A stretch of DNA of 64,000 bases from Kudoa neothunni (Eukaryota; Cnidaria), in contig OZ199838.1 in the NCBI GenBank assembly GCA_964304625.1, forward strand, positions 6,758,001 to 6,822,000, given 5' to 3'. The notes under the pieces are model-generated. The model worked only from the letters and a program-made list of their open reading frames with translations. It was not told the origin of the DNA and ran no database searches. Within the stretch, counting starts at the first letter, position 1; every line of letters starts with the position of its first letter. The translations under genes were made by a program, and so were the position numbers. Shown here piece after piece: positions 21,701 through 33,181 of the stretch.

Positions 21701-23383
21701 GTATTTCATATGAGAAGTTGATTGATAGTTGTATTTTCCTATTAGATACGGAAATAAATTTGAACCATGGAATTTCGTGGGTAAAACTCAATGCTGGAGT
21801 GACTGGCTTCTATGTGGTGAACTATGATCAAAAGGGTTGGGAAAACCTCATAAGACAACTTAAAACTAACCATACTGTAACTAAAGCAGAATCGATTTAG
21901 CTTTATTTTGTTAGGTGTTTAGCCCTGTGGACAGAGCGGGTCTTATTCATGATGTTTATAAATTAGCTTGGTAATTAATTTGTTTATTATAATTTTTAAA
22001 AACTAATTATAAATGTTATTTTAAATACACAAGTTAGTTATAATATTTATTATATATATTATGTAACTTAATATTTTTAGTGACGGGATTATATCTCCTA
22101 AGATTCTGCTTGAGCTGATTAGCTACATGTCGAAGGAAGATGATTATCTTCCCTGGACAACCCTTAGAAGTAAACATTATTGTCTCGTTGATATCACTGG
22201 AAAGAACGAAGTATCAATTTTATACAAAGTATGCCTATGTTGTCTTTAGTTGGTTTTTCTGTCGATAAGCTAACTTCCCAATATAACACAAGTAAAAGAG
22301 TTAAACACATTAATTTAGATATACCTTTGGAACCTGCAAAAACACCTAGTTGACCTTGATATCCTCATACAGAGTAACGATACAAACAAATTGTATAAAT
22401 TCATTAATGAATTGGAAATTGATGTTTTTACAGATTGCAACAGTATGAAGTTGCCCTATTTGCACTCAAGTATGGTACCATTCCAATTCTTAAAAATACT
22501 GTGAATGAACTCTTCCAGTTCCTACTAGAAAAAAACTTGTATTACATAATAAACTAATGGAAGTTGATTATTAAAATATAGAACGGGCTTCAAGTATCCA
22601 GAGATAAGAACGTTATCACTTTTGTATGGAGTGGATCGTAAAAATAAAACACAATTCAGACTAATTTGGCAGTCTTATGTGGACAGTTTTAGTGATTACG
22701 ATAAGAAATTCCTCATGAAAAATCTTGCAGCTTTCACCTCACCAGAAAACACTCTTATGTACCCCCTTAAATAGTCAAAATTTATCCTATGAGTTCATAT
22801 AGCAATTTAAACAATGTATTCAATTTGGATGTGGTCAAAATACAAGACACCTTACCATTCTTGCTCAGTGTATACAAAATGTGTTTCAACAAAAATATAT
22901 GTTGGGATTACATTGAAAACAACTGGAAAAAACTCATCTCTAAGTAATAATTCTATTCTATTGTTAACAAAACTACATGTCATTATTTTACGGATGTTTT
23001 GATTCAAATATTCTCACATAAAATATAAAGATTTCCAAAAGAAGCCCTAGTAGACTTCATATTAAGTATCGTTACTGCAACACAAGAAAAAGATATTATT
23101 CTACGAGTAATATACTAATCGAGCAGTTACATAATATTGCTTTATTGTATGGTATTAGATTCAAATTTTCCTGGCTAAACACTCTATCGAAAAGAATTCC
23201 TATGTTGGAAAGTTGATCGAGGAAAAAATAGCTATCAAAACTAACGATGAATTCACTAAATGGAAAAATAAAAGTTTCTGTGAAATCCTTGAGTGGATTT
23301 ATCAACGAAAACACCAACCCCCTCCAATGATACACCTAAATAAATGCTCAAAATACTTTGACTTAAACTTTCTTAATTTTTGA
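18770..23383 (+). CDS. M1-family zinc aminopeptidase (about 20 exons)
   Basis: Membrane-associated or secreted metallopeptidase that removes N-terminal residues (aminopeptidase N/A type). Resolved exons: 18770-19147, 19379-19680, 19794-20082, 20167-20287, 20333-20487, 20772-20885, 20929-21063, 21171-21236, 21289-21354, 21401-21570, 21618-21700, 21746-21876, 21915-21970, 22081-22169 or longer, 22434-22538, 22582-22758, 22803-22943, 23031-23106, 23159-23383. Residues 1-18 look like a signal peptide or anchor. [11 protein letters not shown] lies in the N-terminal domain, the exopeptidase motif GAMEN at 374-378, HELAH at 410-414, and the third zinc ligand Glu433 in WLNEGFA, exactly 18 residues after the second His. 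The C-terminal ERAP1-like helical domain is recognisable ([39 protein letters not shown]). Introns are mostly 38-52 bases. The joins across 22170-22433 are unresolved, and the exon starting at 22434 is one base out of frame in the simplest model, so damage cannot be excluded. The substrate is unknown. Confidence 0.92.
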
Positions 23384-23852
23384 TATTTCCAATGCTCCAT
23401 ATTGATTATCCTCCAACATGATACTTTTATTGTTGATAAATATTACCACGATGATTTTCTCTATCAATCCTTAAGTATTGTAATCGGCGATAATACCAAA
23501 TTTTTCATTCTTCCATTTAAATGGTTACCAGTTAATATCATGATCTCGTTTAGTTTCTATCGCCAGATTAAGTTGGTTTTCTTCATTATGAGAGCTTTTG
23601 TATCGAATTTTATTTATTTTAAACTAATTACATTATAATTGTTTTTATGATATTTTATTGAGTTAATCTATAAACATAAAATCATTTGTTTGTATGTCTC
23701 TAAGTACACATTTAAGACAAAATTTATTCCCCAAAATAAGACGTTTTCAACTTCAAAAAGTCCTGAATATTTAAAAATTAGTTTATTTATTATTTAAATA
23801 TCGAATGTTATAAAAACATTTAAATATGGAAATTTTATAGCTTTTAAAAAGG
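23384..23852. other. 3' flank of the aminopeptidase gene
   Basis: AT-rich DNA. The 78-codon open frame at 23402 has no motif and is not called. Confidence 0.4.
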
Positions 23853-24090
23853 TATTGACTATTCTCATGGTAACGAATATCTCTTCCGTTTAAAAGATAT
23901 TTCAAATCTGATGGTGATGGTAACGTATGTAACTCCAGAAAAACACCATCTTTCGTGCGTTTTTTCTTTTACGATTATCAATAATAAATCAAACGAATAC
24001 TTTGTGAAAATATTGAGCTCAAATAAATTACTTCTAAATTTTTGCCTAACTCTTATTCGACTACAGTCGGATACACGTGTAAACCACATC
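23853..24090. mobile_element. end of a GGCAGTGG-family foldback element (partial)
   Basis: Starting at 23853 the sequence (GGTATTGACTATTCTCATGG, then AACGAATATCTC and GATATTTCAAATCTGA) matches the terminal arm of the element at 40025 (GACAGTGGCTATTCCCATGG, AACGAATAACTCC, GATATTTCAAATCTGA). No opposite terminus with the same sequence was found nearby. The distal part (24017-24083) has an inverted copy at 26262-26325. Confidence 0.5.
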
Positions 24091-26330
24091 GTTTTCCAAA
24101 GAACACCGAAAAATAGCTATTTTTACTTATTTCGCAAATTACCCCAAATTTCTATTTTATATTATTTTTAATAAACATGGTATTAAATTTTTCTGTATTC
24201 ATTTATCACATAAAAATTGCGATAATGGAGCTTTTAAGTTTAGAGGGACGATGACTTGTTCAGTTAATTAATGATCATGATAGGTTATTTTACAAAGTAG
24301 TAACAAGGAGTTACCTTAAAGTTTCTACAAAAAGATGTTTTAATTGTTGGAGTTTTAATATCTTTACTTTAAAAAAGAACAGATTAAATGTAAGGAGACC
24401 AATAACAGAAACTTCGGGCTACGAGAGAAATCACGTTGATTATTCCTTCACTTATAGCTGTAAAAATTACTTATCTTCTGCGGGGCAACAGCTTAAGATA
24501 GTTAAGGTGTAAAACTAGTGTTTTCCCTCTTGAAACGATACTGTTTCTCTAGTATGGCTTCCTTTAGTTCAATATACAAATTAACGATAGTAAAATTTAT
24601 ATTCATTTAGAAAATGATATATTAATATTTGTAAGAAGATTGGAACGAGTAAATCTTCATAAAACTGGCCATACTTCCAATACATTGCATAACATTTCAA
24701 CTGTGCGTTAACAGTATGGTAGTTGTTGCAAATAATGATTTTGGCGTAACATACAGATTAAAATTATAAATTATTTCATTTAAAATCTTAGTAATATTCT
24801 ATAACAATAATAAAACATTATTTTATTAAAACGAATACTTTCGTCCCAAAAAATTAAATTTGTAATGTTTATTAATTACATTCTTTATGTCGTATTTAAA
24901 AATAAGTATAAAAATAATATACGGTTTATTATTTCTAAAAGCTATCCAATTTAATATCTTCAGATAAATAAAATACGTATTGAAATATTTTTAATTAATG
25001 CTATTCTTCGATTTTATAACAAAAAATATCAATGTACTAATAAAAATTTATTAACTAAAATAAACAATTATGGATATTAATAAATGGTTTAAAAGTTAAT
25101 TTGACCTTTAGAAATAATGATAGATAACACATTATTTCTTAATATTAGACAAGCTTATTTAGAAGGTTTATTACGCTAAATTTGGTATGTAAATATTAAG
25201 AAAATTTAAATAATGGGTATAATATACTAATTAGGATAAAATAAGCAAATAATCAATTATTTTTTGATGTTTATTGCAAAACGATGTGGATTACACGTGT
25301 ATCTAGGGCTTCGAAAAATCGAGGGTATAGGGATTATAATATAATTCGAAGAGATTAAGCCAATGTATTAACAAGATTGTGTGATTCGTTCAGAGTGAAT
25401 TTTTGTAATCAATGTTAGGAAAAATTATCTTATCATAAAAGATTACGTTATATACTATTAGAATACCTATGGGATTCTATTAATACAAAATAATGACTTT
25501 TAATTATCAAGCATTAGAATCCTCAAGATAGTAGTTAATTACTTTATTATATATATAAACTGCTATTATCTCGAGGAAGATTACTGTTGTATTTTTGATC
25601 ATAGTGTTATGAATAATAGTTGCAACAATCTTAACATATACTCACATTCATCTCAAAAAGAATTAACCTATAAACTGGAAATAAATCTTAAGTCGCGCAC
25701 GCTCGGTTTCACGTGGAATTTCTGTTGTTGATGAAAACATCAAAAAAATTGTTATTTCTCCATAATTTTAACAAATTCGAAGTTGTTAATTGTTCACGGA
25801 TTTTTTATAATTGTATCTGTTTGTAATAAGTTTGGAAATGTTCAATCTTGACTTCGTATTTTAAAAACAGAACTTTCTGATTTATTCTATTCAAAATTAG
25901 AACGAAGATGTTTCGATTTAACTATGGCATAACTTAATGTTGGTTTTAGTTTCTATATTTTTTTGCATAGTCTATTCATGATTGAAAAAATGTTATAACA
26001 ATATTTGTTCCAAAATTCCAACATGAAAATTTGTAATTTATTTTATTAAGTCATCTTTTTATTTATATTCATTAAGTAACTAAAAACAAAAATACTCAAT
26101 AATTATTTTTTAATTAAATTAATTTAATGAGAGGTATTATCTATCAAAATGTTTGTAAAAACTAGTAACAACCACAAAACGTTGGAATCATTAAGCCCCT
26201 ACCTCTATCCTTAATAATCCTCACTTCAACACATAATCACCCTCGTTTTTTAAAGGCCTACGTGTATCCGACTGTAGTAAAATAGGGATTAGGTAAAAAT
26301 TTAGAAATAATTTATTTGAGCTCAATAAGG
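24017..26330. repeat. inverted repeat pair bounding 2.2 kb of non-coding DNA
   Basis: About 65 bases at 24017-24083 (GAGCTCAAATAAATTACTTC ... GACTACAGTCGGATACACGT) recur inverted at 26262-26330 (TACGTGTATCCGACTGTAGT ... TTATTTGAGCTC). Just beyond the right arm, 26330-26390 resembles internal sequence of the 40 kb foldback element (TATTATGTA(G/A)TA(T/C)AAACGTC). The 2.2 kb between holds no recognisable gene. This looks like a mosaic of related elements. Confidence 0.6.
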
Positions 26331-26390
26331 AAACTCACATTTTGTTGATATAGTATTATGTAGTATAAACGTCTTAGTTGAAATGAAATA

Positions 26391-27304
26391 TAGTTGTGCC
26401 GGGATACTGCGCACTTTTTTGGGACAAAGACTCGAGTGCGTAATAACCCTGCACTACTTAATATCCATGCTTTAGCACATGCACACATGCGTGACAATTT
26501 TATGGATGCGCGATCACTTTTTCTGCTCTTTTTATTTATTCTCTTTGCAACAATAATAACTTTAATAGAGAGATGTGAAAAATTTTCCCAATAATTTTGT
26601 TGTTGTCCGCAGAGTATTTGAAGATAAATAAGGTAGTTTAAGACAGAATTATTGGTTAAACAAGGAATTTGTTATTTCTCTTGTTTTAAACGAAGGTTAT
26701 TTTATTTTTCAAAAGGAAAAATTTAACTTTGTAATGTGTTCCAGCATTTCGGTGTGATGAGTCTTGAATAATTTCTTTATTCCTTTTAGATTTTCTATTT
26801 AATTTGTTTATTTTTAGACTAACCCTCGAAGCAAACTTATAGAACTATCCTCGACTGACAGTTATAGGAGTGTTGTCTTTTGTGTCGTCCTTTATGCAAT
26901 TGGCTAATTTATTTTCCTATTATGTTGTACTCTATGGGCAGCTTTATATTTCTCGTCCTCGAAAGTTCGAACCACTCATTCATTCTTATATATAGAGTAG
27001 TTTGAATTTTTGTATGAGTTTTGCGATAAAATCTTAAATCACTTGAAATAAAATCTGAAAATATTTTTGATTTTATTGATACAATTGTATTCAATTGTGT
27101 TCAATGTGGTAACTGATTTAGAGTCACTCTTAGTTCCTAATTTTTTCTATTTTCCTACTGCGTACTAACCATGAAATGTGCAATAAGCATGCACTCCTAT
27201 TTTTCCCAACGAAAAAATTATTTCTTAATTCTATAATTATATTTATCGATATATTTTACTCTCATCTCATGATTTATATCTATAGTTATTTCGTATATTT
27301 TGAA
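26391..27304. other. AT-rich intergenic DNA
   Basis: No gene or paired repeat ends were recognised here. Confidence 0.45.
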
Positions 27305-28050
27305 TTTTCGATTCAAACCGTCGTTTTTATCAGGTTGGTTCGACGTGATAAAAATCCGGATTGTTTTGGAAAGCGCGCCTTAATAAGAATGGGCAGAAAA
27401 AGATGTGAACTGGATAATTATGTTAAGAATTGAGTTAATTTTGAATTTATTTAAATGAATTTGTTTACAAACACGGAAAGTTAATGTTACGTACAAAACC
27501 AAATGCAGAAACATATTGCATTATCGAAGCATCATTCAATGATAGAATCGTTAAAGCGTGTCTTTATTGACCCTTTTTGTTATCCAAAGATCATATAAAT
27601 TCAAAAAATAATGACTTATCTTGTTTCAGCCGTGGTATTTGGTGGATTACCATTTAAAATAATAGACAGTTACACAAGACCTAAAAGTTGTTCCTAAAAA
27701 TATTGTACTACAGCACGCTTACTTTCTAAAGCTGAAACTTTTGTTGAAAAGCACTTGCTCACACTGTTTAAAAAAAAGAGTTCTGAAACATAAACTCGCC
27801 GACAGTTTTGATGGATTTTTAAAATTACCGTTGCCTTCAATTGCAATTTAAATTTTTTGGAGATTAGGCACGTTCTTTCGGGTAAAAGAATATCTCTTCT
27901 GAGAGGAAAAATCTCGATGGTATTATACTTATATTGAAATGGTGAAACTAAAATATAATTTTATTATATACGGTGTAATGTTAATTTGTATTCATTGCGG
28001 TATTGAGATGTTTGCGCAGACCTGCATATAATCTCCTTTATTTATGATAT
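27305..28050 (+). pseudogene. hAT-like transposase relic in a dispersed direct repeat, copy 1
   Basis: About 740 bases align in direct orientation with 36336-37065 over nearly their whole length, with many point differences. The combined reading suggests the N-terminal part of a hAT transposase: a KMQKHI/MQKHIALSKH phrase like the end of a BED-type zinc finger, then AVVFGGLPFKIIDSYTR. In hAT proteins the region after the zinc finger starts in a similar way. Stops and frame changes interrupt this copy more than the other. Neither copy shows convincing termini or a target duplication. Confidence 0.4.
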
Positions 28051-28752
28051 AGATTTTTTTCGCTTTCGAACCTAACATCTAATGTCCACCTTAGTACTCC
28101 AAATAAAAAATTACCTCAAGCAGATACATATTAAATTTATATGCTTACAGAAATTTTAAAAACAAATAAAACTCTCATTTAATATTTAATAGAATAAATA
28201 TGAAGATAAATAAAGAGTTATACACCAAGCGTTGGAAATCATTCTTTCTTTAACGCAAATATTATGTTTAATAGCGAAAATTTGTTTGATCTCGTTCAAT
28301 TTAATATATTACGCCATTGCAAAGGAAATATTAAGTCGTACATTTTGTTTTTACCGATATAAATAACATAATTTTATAATATTTGAAATTTATTTCGCTT
28401 TTAAACTAAAACATTCAGTTAGGTTTCTTGGTGTAGTTTCTGCATTAGGAAATTTCAGTATTCATATTTTTGAAGTTAACCAATAAACAAATTAAAACTT
28501 ATTTTTAACTCCCTTAACAGATATGTAATAATTTAAGTTCTATTTACGTACATATATTCTATTTTAATTATCAATTTATAATTTGAGCACGTTTAAATGT
28601 TGTACATTATTTCCCTTAAATAAAATGAATTATAACAAATTATATATGATCTTAAAATTATTAGAGAATCCATTGGATTGATAGCGATTATTCCACATTT
28701 TACTATAGCTACATTCTACTATCCATTTAAATTACAAAGGAACCAGAGCCCC
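28051..28752. other. AT-rich intergenic DNA upstream of the 5S gene
   Basis: No gene was recognised. 5S transcription normally depends on internal control elements, so no upstream promoter is expected to be obvious. Confidence 0.45.
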
Positions 28753-28873
28753 ACGTCGCGATCATACGCGGTTGGTCACGCCGATACCCGTCAGATCATC
28801 GAAGCTAAGCAGCCGTCGGCTCCGTCAGTACTCGAGTGGGCGACCCTCTGGGAACCCGGGGTGTTGCGATGTC
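28753..28873 (+). rRNA. 5S ribosomal RNA
   Basis: About 120 bases, of the usual 5S length. Conserved segments include ATCGAAGCTAAGCAG (internal control box A), GTCAGTACTCGAGTGGGCGA and CTCTGGGAACCCGGGGTG (box C region and loop E arm). The ends pair as helix I: 28753-28761 with 28864-28872 gives nine consecutive pairs, counting G-U. A T-run for RNA polymerase III termination follows at 28882-28885. Only one copy is present in the window. It is much richer in GC than its surroundings. The call would be weakened if the sequence were part of a 5S-derived SINE, but no A-rich or repeat tail is seen. Confidence 0.92.
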
Positions 28874-28881
28874 CTCCTTCC

Positions 28882-28885
28882 TTTT
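28882..28885 (+). terminator. RNA polymerase III T-run after 5S rRNA
   Basis: TTTT about nine bases after the end of helix I, followed by TCTTC. Confidence 0.5.
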
Positions 28886-29537
28886 GTCTTCTCGCTAATA
28901 ATAACCTTTGATTTTTGTTACTTTAGCATCATGAAACAAATATGATCACTCCTAGAATATATTCAATTAGTACTATTAAATTTGTCCATCTAATTTTTGT
29001 GTTATTTTTTATCTTATTAACAAAAACTGTAGCAATGTATAGACCTAAATGACCTTAACCCAATTATTCCATGAGTAATAAACCCTCTGAGAATCAAGGA
29101 ATTTGGGGTACATTTTATGAGTGTGAGTGCAGATTGGATTCCGAATCTCTAGTTCTGAATCCCACCTCATTTCTGTCATTGCTTTTTTATTAGTGTATAT
29201 CCATTCCTTAAATACGCTGGCAACAGAGAACATCTTTATTACAATAAGCTGTCTCCAGTTGTCTAGACCTATAAAAATAAAATGAAGGCGCGTTAAAACG
29301 TTTAGCTCATAGTTTACAACTTAACAAAATTAAGTACTAACAAGACTAAGAATGGAAACTAATTTTTTATCATTAAAATAACAATTCATAGGCATTAACG
29401 ACTGAATTCGTATAATTATGACTTTATTTGGGTCGAGTTAAGATAACCAAATTAGGATGTGAAATTTTATCTTCCAGGAATTTTTACTTCCAATTTTGCC
29501 AGACTGTAACTAAATTTGAATAAATTAGAAAATAATG
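28886..29537. other. AT-rich intergenic DNA, nothing recognised
   Basis: No exon was supported; the minus-strand frame at 29045-29233 has no motif. Confidence 0.45.
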
Positions 29538-31605
29538 AACTATAGCAGGGGTGAGCAAACTACGGCCAGCGAGAGGCTCCAACGTCAGTCGCGAAAATTT
29601 TTTTTATTTCTAATAAATTTAAATTTATACTCCTAATTTTCATAATTGAAATGCTTATTTTAGTTCAAAGAACTTTAATATACATTGTATTTAATAATTT
29701 TAAAATAATTCATCACAAACGTTATGCCTAAGTGAATTCAGTATTAAAATTCTAATATTGCTACAAACAATAGTTTTAAAAGAGAATATAGTTTAAAAAA
29801 TAAGGAATAATTTCATTAAAAATCGTTTCATATCATAATGTATTTCTAAATATTCACGTTTACGTTTGAGCTATAAAGGGATCATCGAAACAAAGACTAT
29901 ACATATATTAAAAATGATCTCAAATATCTAATAGATAACATCAATCATAAAAATTAAAAAATCGTCCCTTATTTGTTCTCAGGAGCTAATTAATTGTGAG
30001 ACAATAAGCTCAAAAAAAATTATTTTCTTCCAACTTTAATATCGTAATGTAGACTTCGTTTAACCAGTATTCATGGATCTACTAATCAATGAGCATTTTT
30101 CTATTCAAATTATTTCTGATTTTATATACACAGGGATAAATTTTTTTATCATAATTAAATGATGTAAACTAACAAAACATATCGTTCTCAACAAAAGATG
30201 AAAAATATGCCGAAAGACGACGTTATAAACAGCGGTTACCTATTTATATTGTTGTCGAAATTTTCTTCAGTATACAAAGTTTGTTGAGATGGTTAGTTTC
30301 AATCTATCTAAAAAAAGTAAAATTGAAGACGAACGTCAAAATTTCAATCATGAGTGGACTGAAAAGTACTTTTTCAACAGCATCAATAAAAAGGCAGTAT
30401 GCTTGATTTGCCGTGGTACAGTTATGTGTACACAGAATACAACATGAAACGCCATTATCAAACCAAAAATTCCATTTTTGGATCCTATTCGTCCCAGAAA
30501 AAATCGTAAAAGGAGGCATCTGATAAGGTACGAAATTTAAAACGCCAGAAAAATTCATTTGGAAAAGCAACATCCATACAAAGAGATGCCGCGATGGCTA
30601 GCTATATGCTTTTCCACAAATTATCAAAGCATAACAAGTCATCATCGGATGGAGAATTTATTAAAGAGTGTTTTATGGATGATGTTAGTGTTGTGTGCCC
30701 TGAAAACCGAAATTTCCCTCTTTTTAAACATAACGGACATTAGTTGGGATTTTGTCGATAAAATCAAAAATCATGCATGGTAATGTGATTTCGCATTCGC
30801 TGTAGATATAATGGAAAAGATGAACGACTTGAATGCAAAATTACAAGGAATGGGCTTATTTGCTCACAAGTTATATTCGGAAGTGAAATCCTTCCAAATA
30901 AAACTTCAACTATTTTCCAACATTTAAGGTTCAAAACCCCCCAAAACATTATGTGACACTGAAACATCCCTAGAACTGTAGTTAGAATTAATAGACCTGC
31001 AAGCCGACATTCCCGTAAAAAAGTGTTCGAAACAAGAAATTTGATAAGTTTTTGCATCAACGTACATGTGTAAGCAAACATTCTCTGTAATGAAAATAAA
31101 CAAGCCTCAAAATAGAGCGACAATGACTGACTCCAATCCACACTCGATTTTGAGAATAAATACAAACTCTTTACAATATGATTTTGAAAAAATTATTAAT
31201 GATAACTGCCAGTTCCATAAATCACGTTAGTTTCTTTAATTTAGTATTATATTGTTTATTTTTATTTGCTCGCGAATGAAAAAGCTCCTTATTAAATTAA
31301 ACTATTATGAAAAATTTTATAATTAAAATATTTTGTTGTTTTTAAGAAAACGAATTATTTCAAATTTTAGGAATAAGGGATATTTTAAAAGTTTATACGA
31401 TTTGGAAATTTCTTCCTGTATAAGTAGTACTTAGGATTGTAATAAGTAAAAATATTTAGTAAAATTTAAATCTACTTTAATTAATGGAAACATGCAATCG
31501 AAAAAGAATGAGTTTTAAAACATTTTCTACCTTTTATCAGTACAAAAAGCTGTTTTATGGGTGCGGCCCGCAGACCAAAAAAGTTTGCCCACCCCTGAAC
31601 AATAG
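29538..31605. mobile_element. hAT transposon, decayed (2.05 kb)
   Basis: The element 29546-31597 begins CAGGGGTGAGCAAACTACGG and ends AAGTTTGCCCACCCCTG, hAT-type inverted ends. The ends continue with GGCC / CGGCCCGCAGACC subterminal blocks. Flanking 8-base duplications AACTATAG (29538-29545) and AACAATAG (31598-31605) differ at one position. It carries a broken transposase on the plus strand (30289-31240). Confidence 0.88.
30289..31240 (+). pseudogene. hAT transposase pseudogene, GTF2I-repeat/ZBED-related family
   Basis: The reading starts MVSFNLSKKSKIEDE, then FNHEWTEKYFF and KAVCLICRGTV, the zinc-finger-like N-terminus of the hAT transposases related to GTF2IRD2 and ZBED genes. Later pieces are FAFAVDIMEKMNDLNAKLQG, MGLFAHKLYSEVKSFQIKL and LELIDLQADIPVKKCS. 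The C-terminal dimerisation end reads FASTYMCKQTFSVMKINK followed by SILRINTNSLQYD. Several frame changes and stops separate these, and the whole middle of the protein (the catalytic core) is missing, so an internal deletion has occurred. It is inactive. Confidence 0.85.
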
Positions 31606-33181
31606 CATAATTCTTTATGCATTCTTCACATATCACAAGGTACTGTAACTAAAATGTGATTTTTTAATAAAATTGGATTTTCTCGGTCCAAGATACTATT
31701 AAAAAAATTAAAAACTTTACAGCAACATTGAAATATGTATTTATTTACAAAAAATATAACTTCATCAAATAAAGAAATGGGACATTTCTTTTAACCTCTT
31801 GCGTTGCTCAGATAACAAATATCACAAAATAAGTACGACAAAATGACGATAAATTACGTCTCTAAATTCCCAACGATGTAATACTGCCTTCGAGTTATCG
31901 AAGAGAAAACTTAAACACATGGCTAACATTGGTATACATAATGACAGCAGGTGTTGCATGATAGTAAATTTCAATTTGTTTAGTTCGAGGTTAGTAATAA
32001 TACAATAACTTCCTCGGGTTACATCACATGGGAATACGCGCCAATGCTCGATCAAGCTCAAATTGGACTCCAAGCCTAAACCTTTTAAAGTTACAGAGTA
32101 AAGTCGAAAGTTTCAACTTCATCAGTGGGATCAAACGTTAATACGATAAACGAAATATAGACCGAAATGGTTAAACTATGAGTGGATGGCGTCAGAAGTT
32201 ACCATGGGTGTCTACACAAATTTCAGACAGGGATAACTATTGTTCATCATAATCCACGATATCAAACGCGCTTGAATAAGCGCACCAAATAATTATTCTT
32301 AAAGTAGTCAGAGCTTCGTGATTTTAATCATCAACGATCAAAGACTCTAGTTAGTATCACATCACACTACAAAGCGTCATTAGCGTGCGCAAGCAAACCC
32401 TCGTGGAGAACCTTTTATGTCGGTTAGTCACGTGGCACAAATCAAGTTGATATTTCTCAGTAACTGGCTTTTAAATCAGAGAGAAAATAATTTTACTGGT
32501 TGAAATTATTTTAACACGTTTTTCTGAGTGTATCGAGTAATTTAATTGATTTTTGCCAGCGAGACATAACACGAAGTTTAATACGGATACTTAGTCGCGA
32601 AACTATTTTCGGCATTCTTAATGCAACACTACATTAAAAACTTAACTAGAATTTTTAAAATTCTACAGGAAATGACTTTTTTGATCCTTAAAATTAGAAT
32701 AACTGTTATTGATACCATCGGCCTTCAAATTAATATTCATTTTGAGTTTATAATTTGAGCTCTTTTTGTGTACCAAATGACGTTGAATATGCCTAGGGGA
32801 CTACAGAGTTCGGTGAAGAGTGAGTCGTGGTGGCGAGGGAAAAACTTTGTACGAGTTGCGCACAAAGTATTATGGGCGGCGAATCGATACATTACTAGGG
32901 AATAGGTGGCCGTCGTATGTAAACAAGCTTCAAATTTAACTTGGTGTTTTTGCGTGATTTAATAAGGTTGGTATGCGTTTTGGGAAGGTTTGAATTTCAC
33001 CTTGTGTAATTTGATATTATACCACGAATTTTGTATACATTAAGTTGTGTTGAATTACGTTAAATCAATGAAGTTGTTTCTAAGGATTTATTATTAAAAA
33101 TTCAATTAATATTTAATTTAATGATGTTACGACTCTCATTTCAGTATTTTTTATTTGAATTCAACTATCTACTCAACGTAT
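31606..33181. other. intergenic DNA with one uncertain open frame
   Basis: An 83-codon minus-strand frame at 31822-32073 contains a hydrophobic stretch (LLSLCIPMLAMCLSFLF) and could be one exon of a small membrane protein. I found no convincing upstream or downstream exons, so it is not called. The 32300-32950 part has more CG pairs and short GC-rich blocks than the surrounding DNA and might hold a promoter. Confidence 0.35.

Noticed and set aside
28678-28911. 77-codon plus-strand open frame
   Set aside because: It lies across the 5S rRNA gene and exists only because that stretch is GC-rich and stop-poor.
31822-32073. 83-codon minus-strand frame with a hydrophobic segment
   Set aside because: Possible single exon of a small membrane protein, but flanking exons and a start could not be supported.
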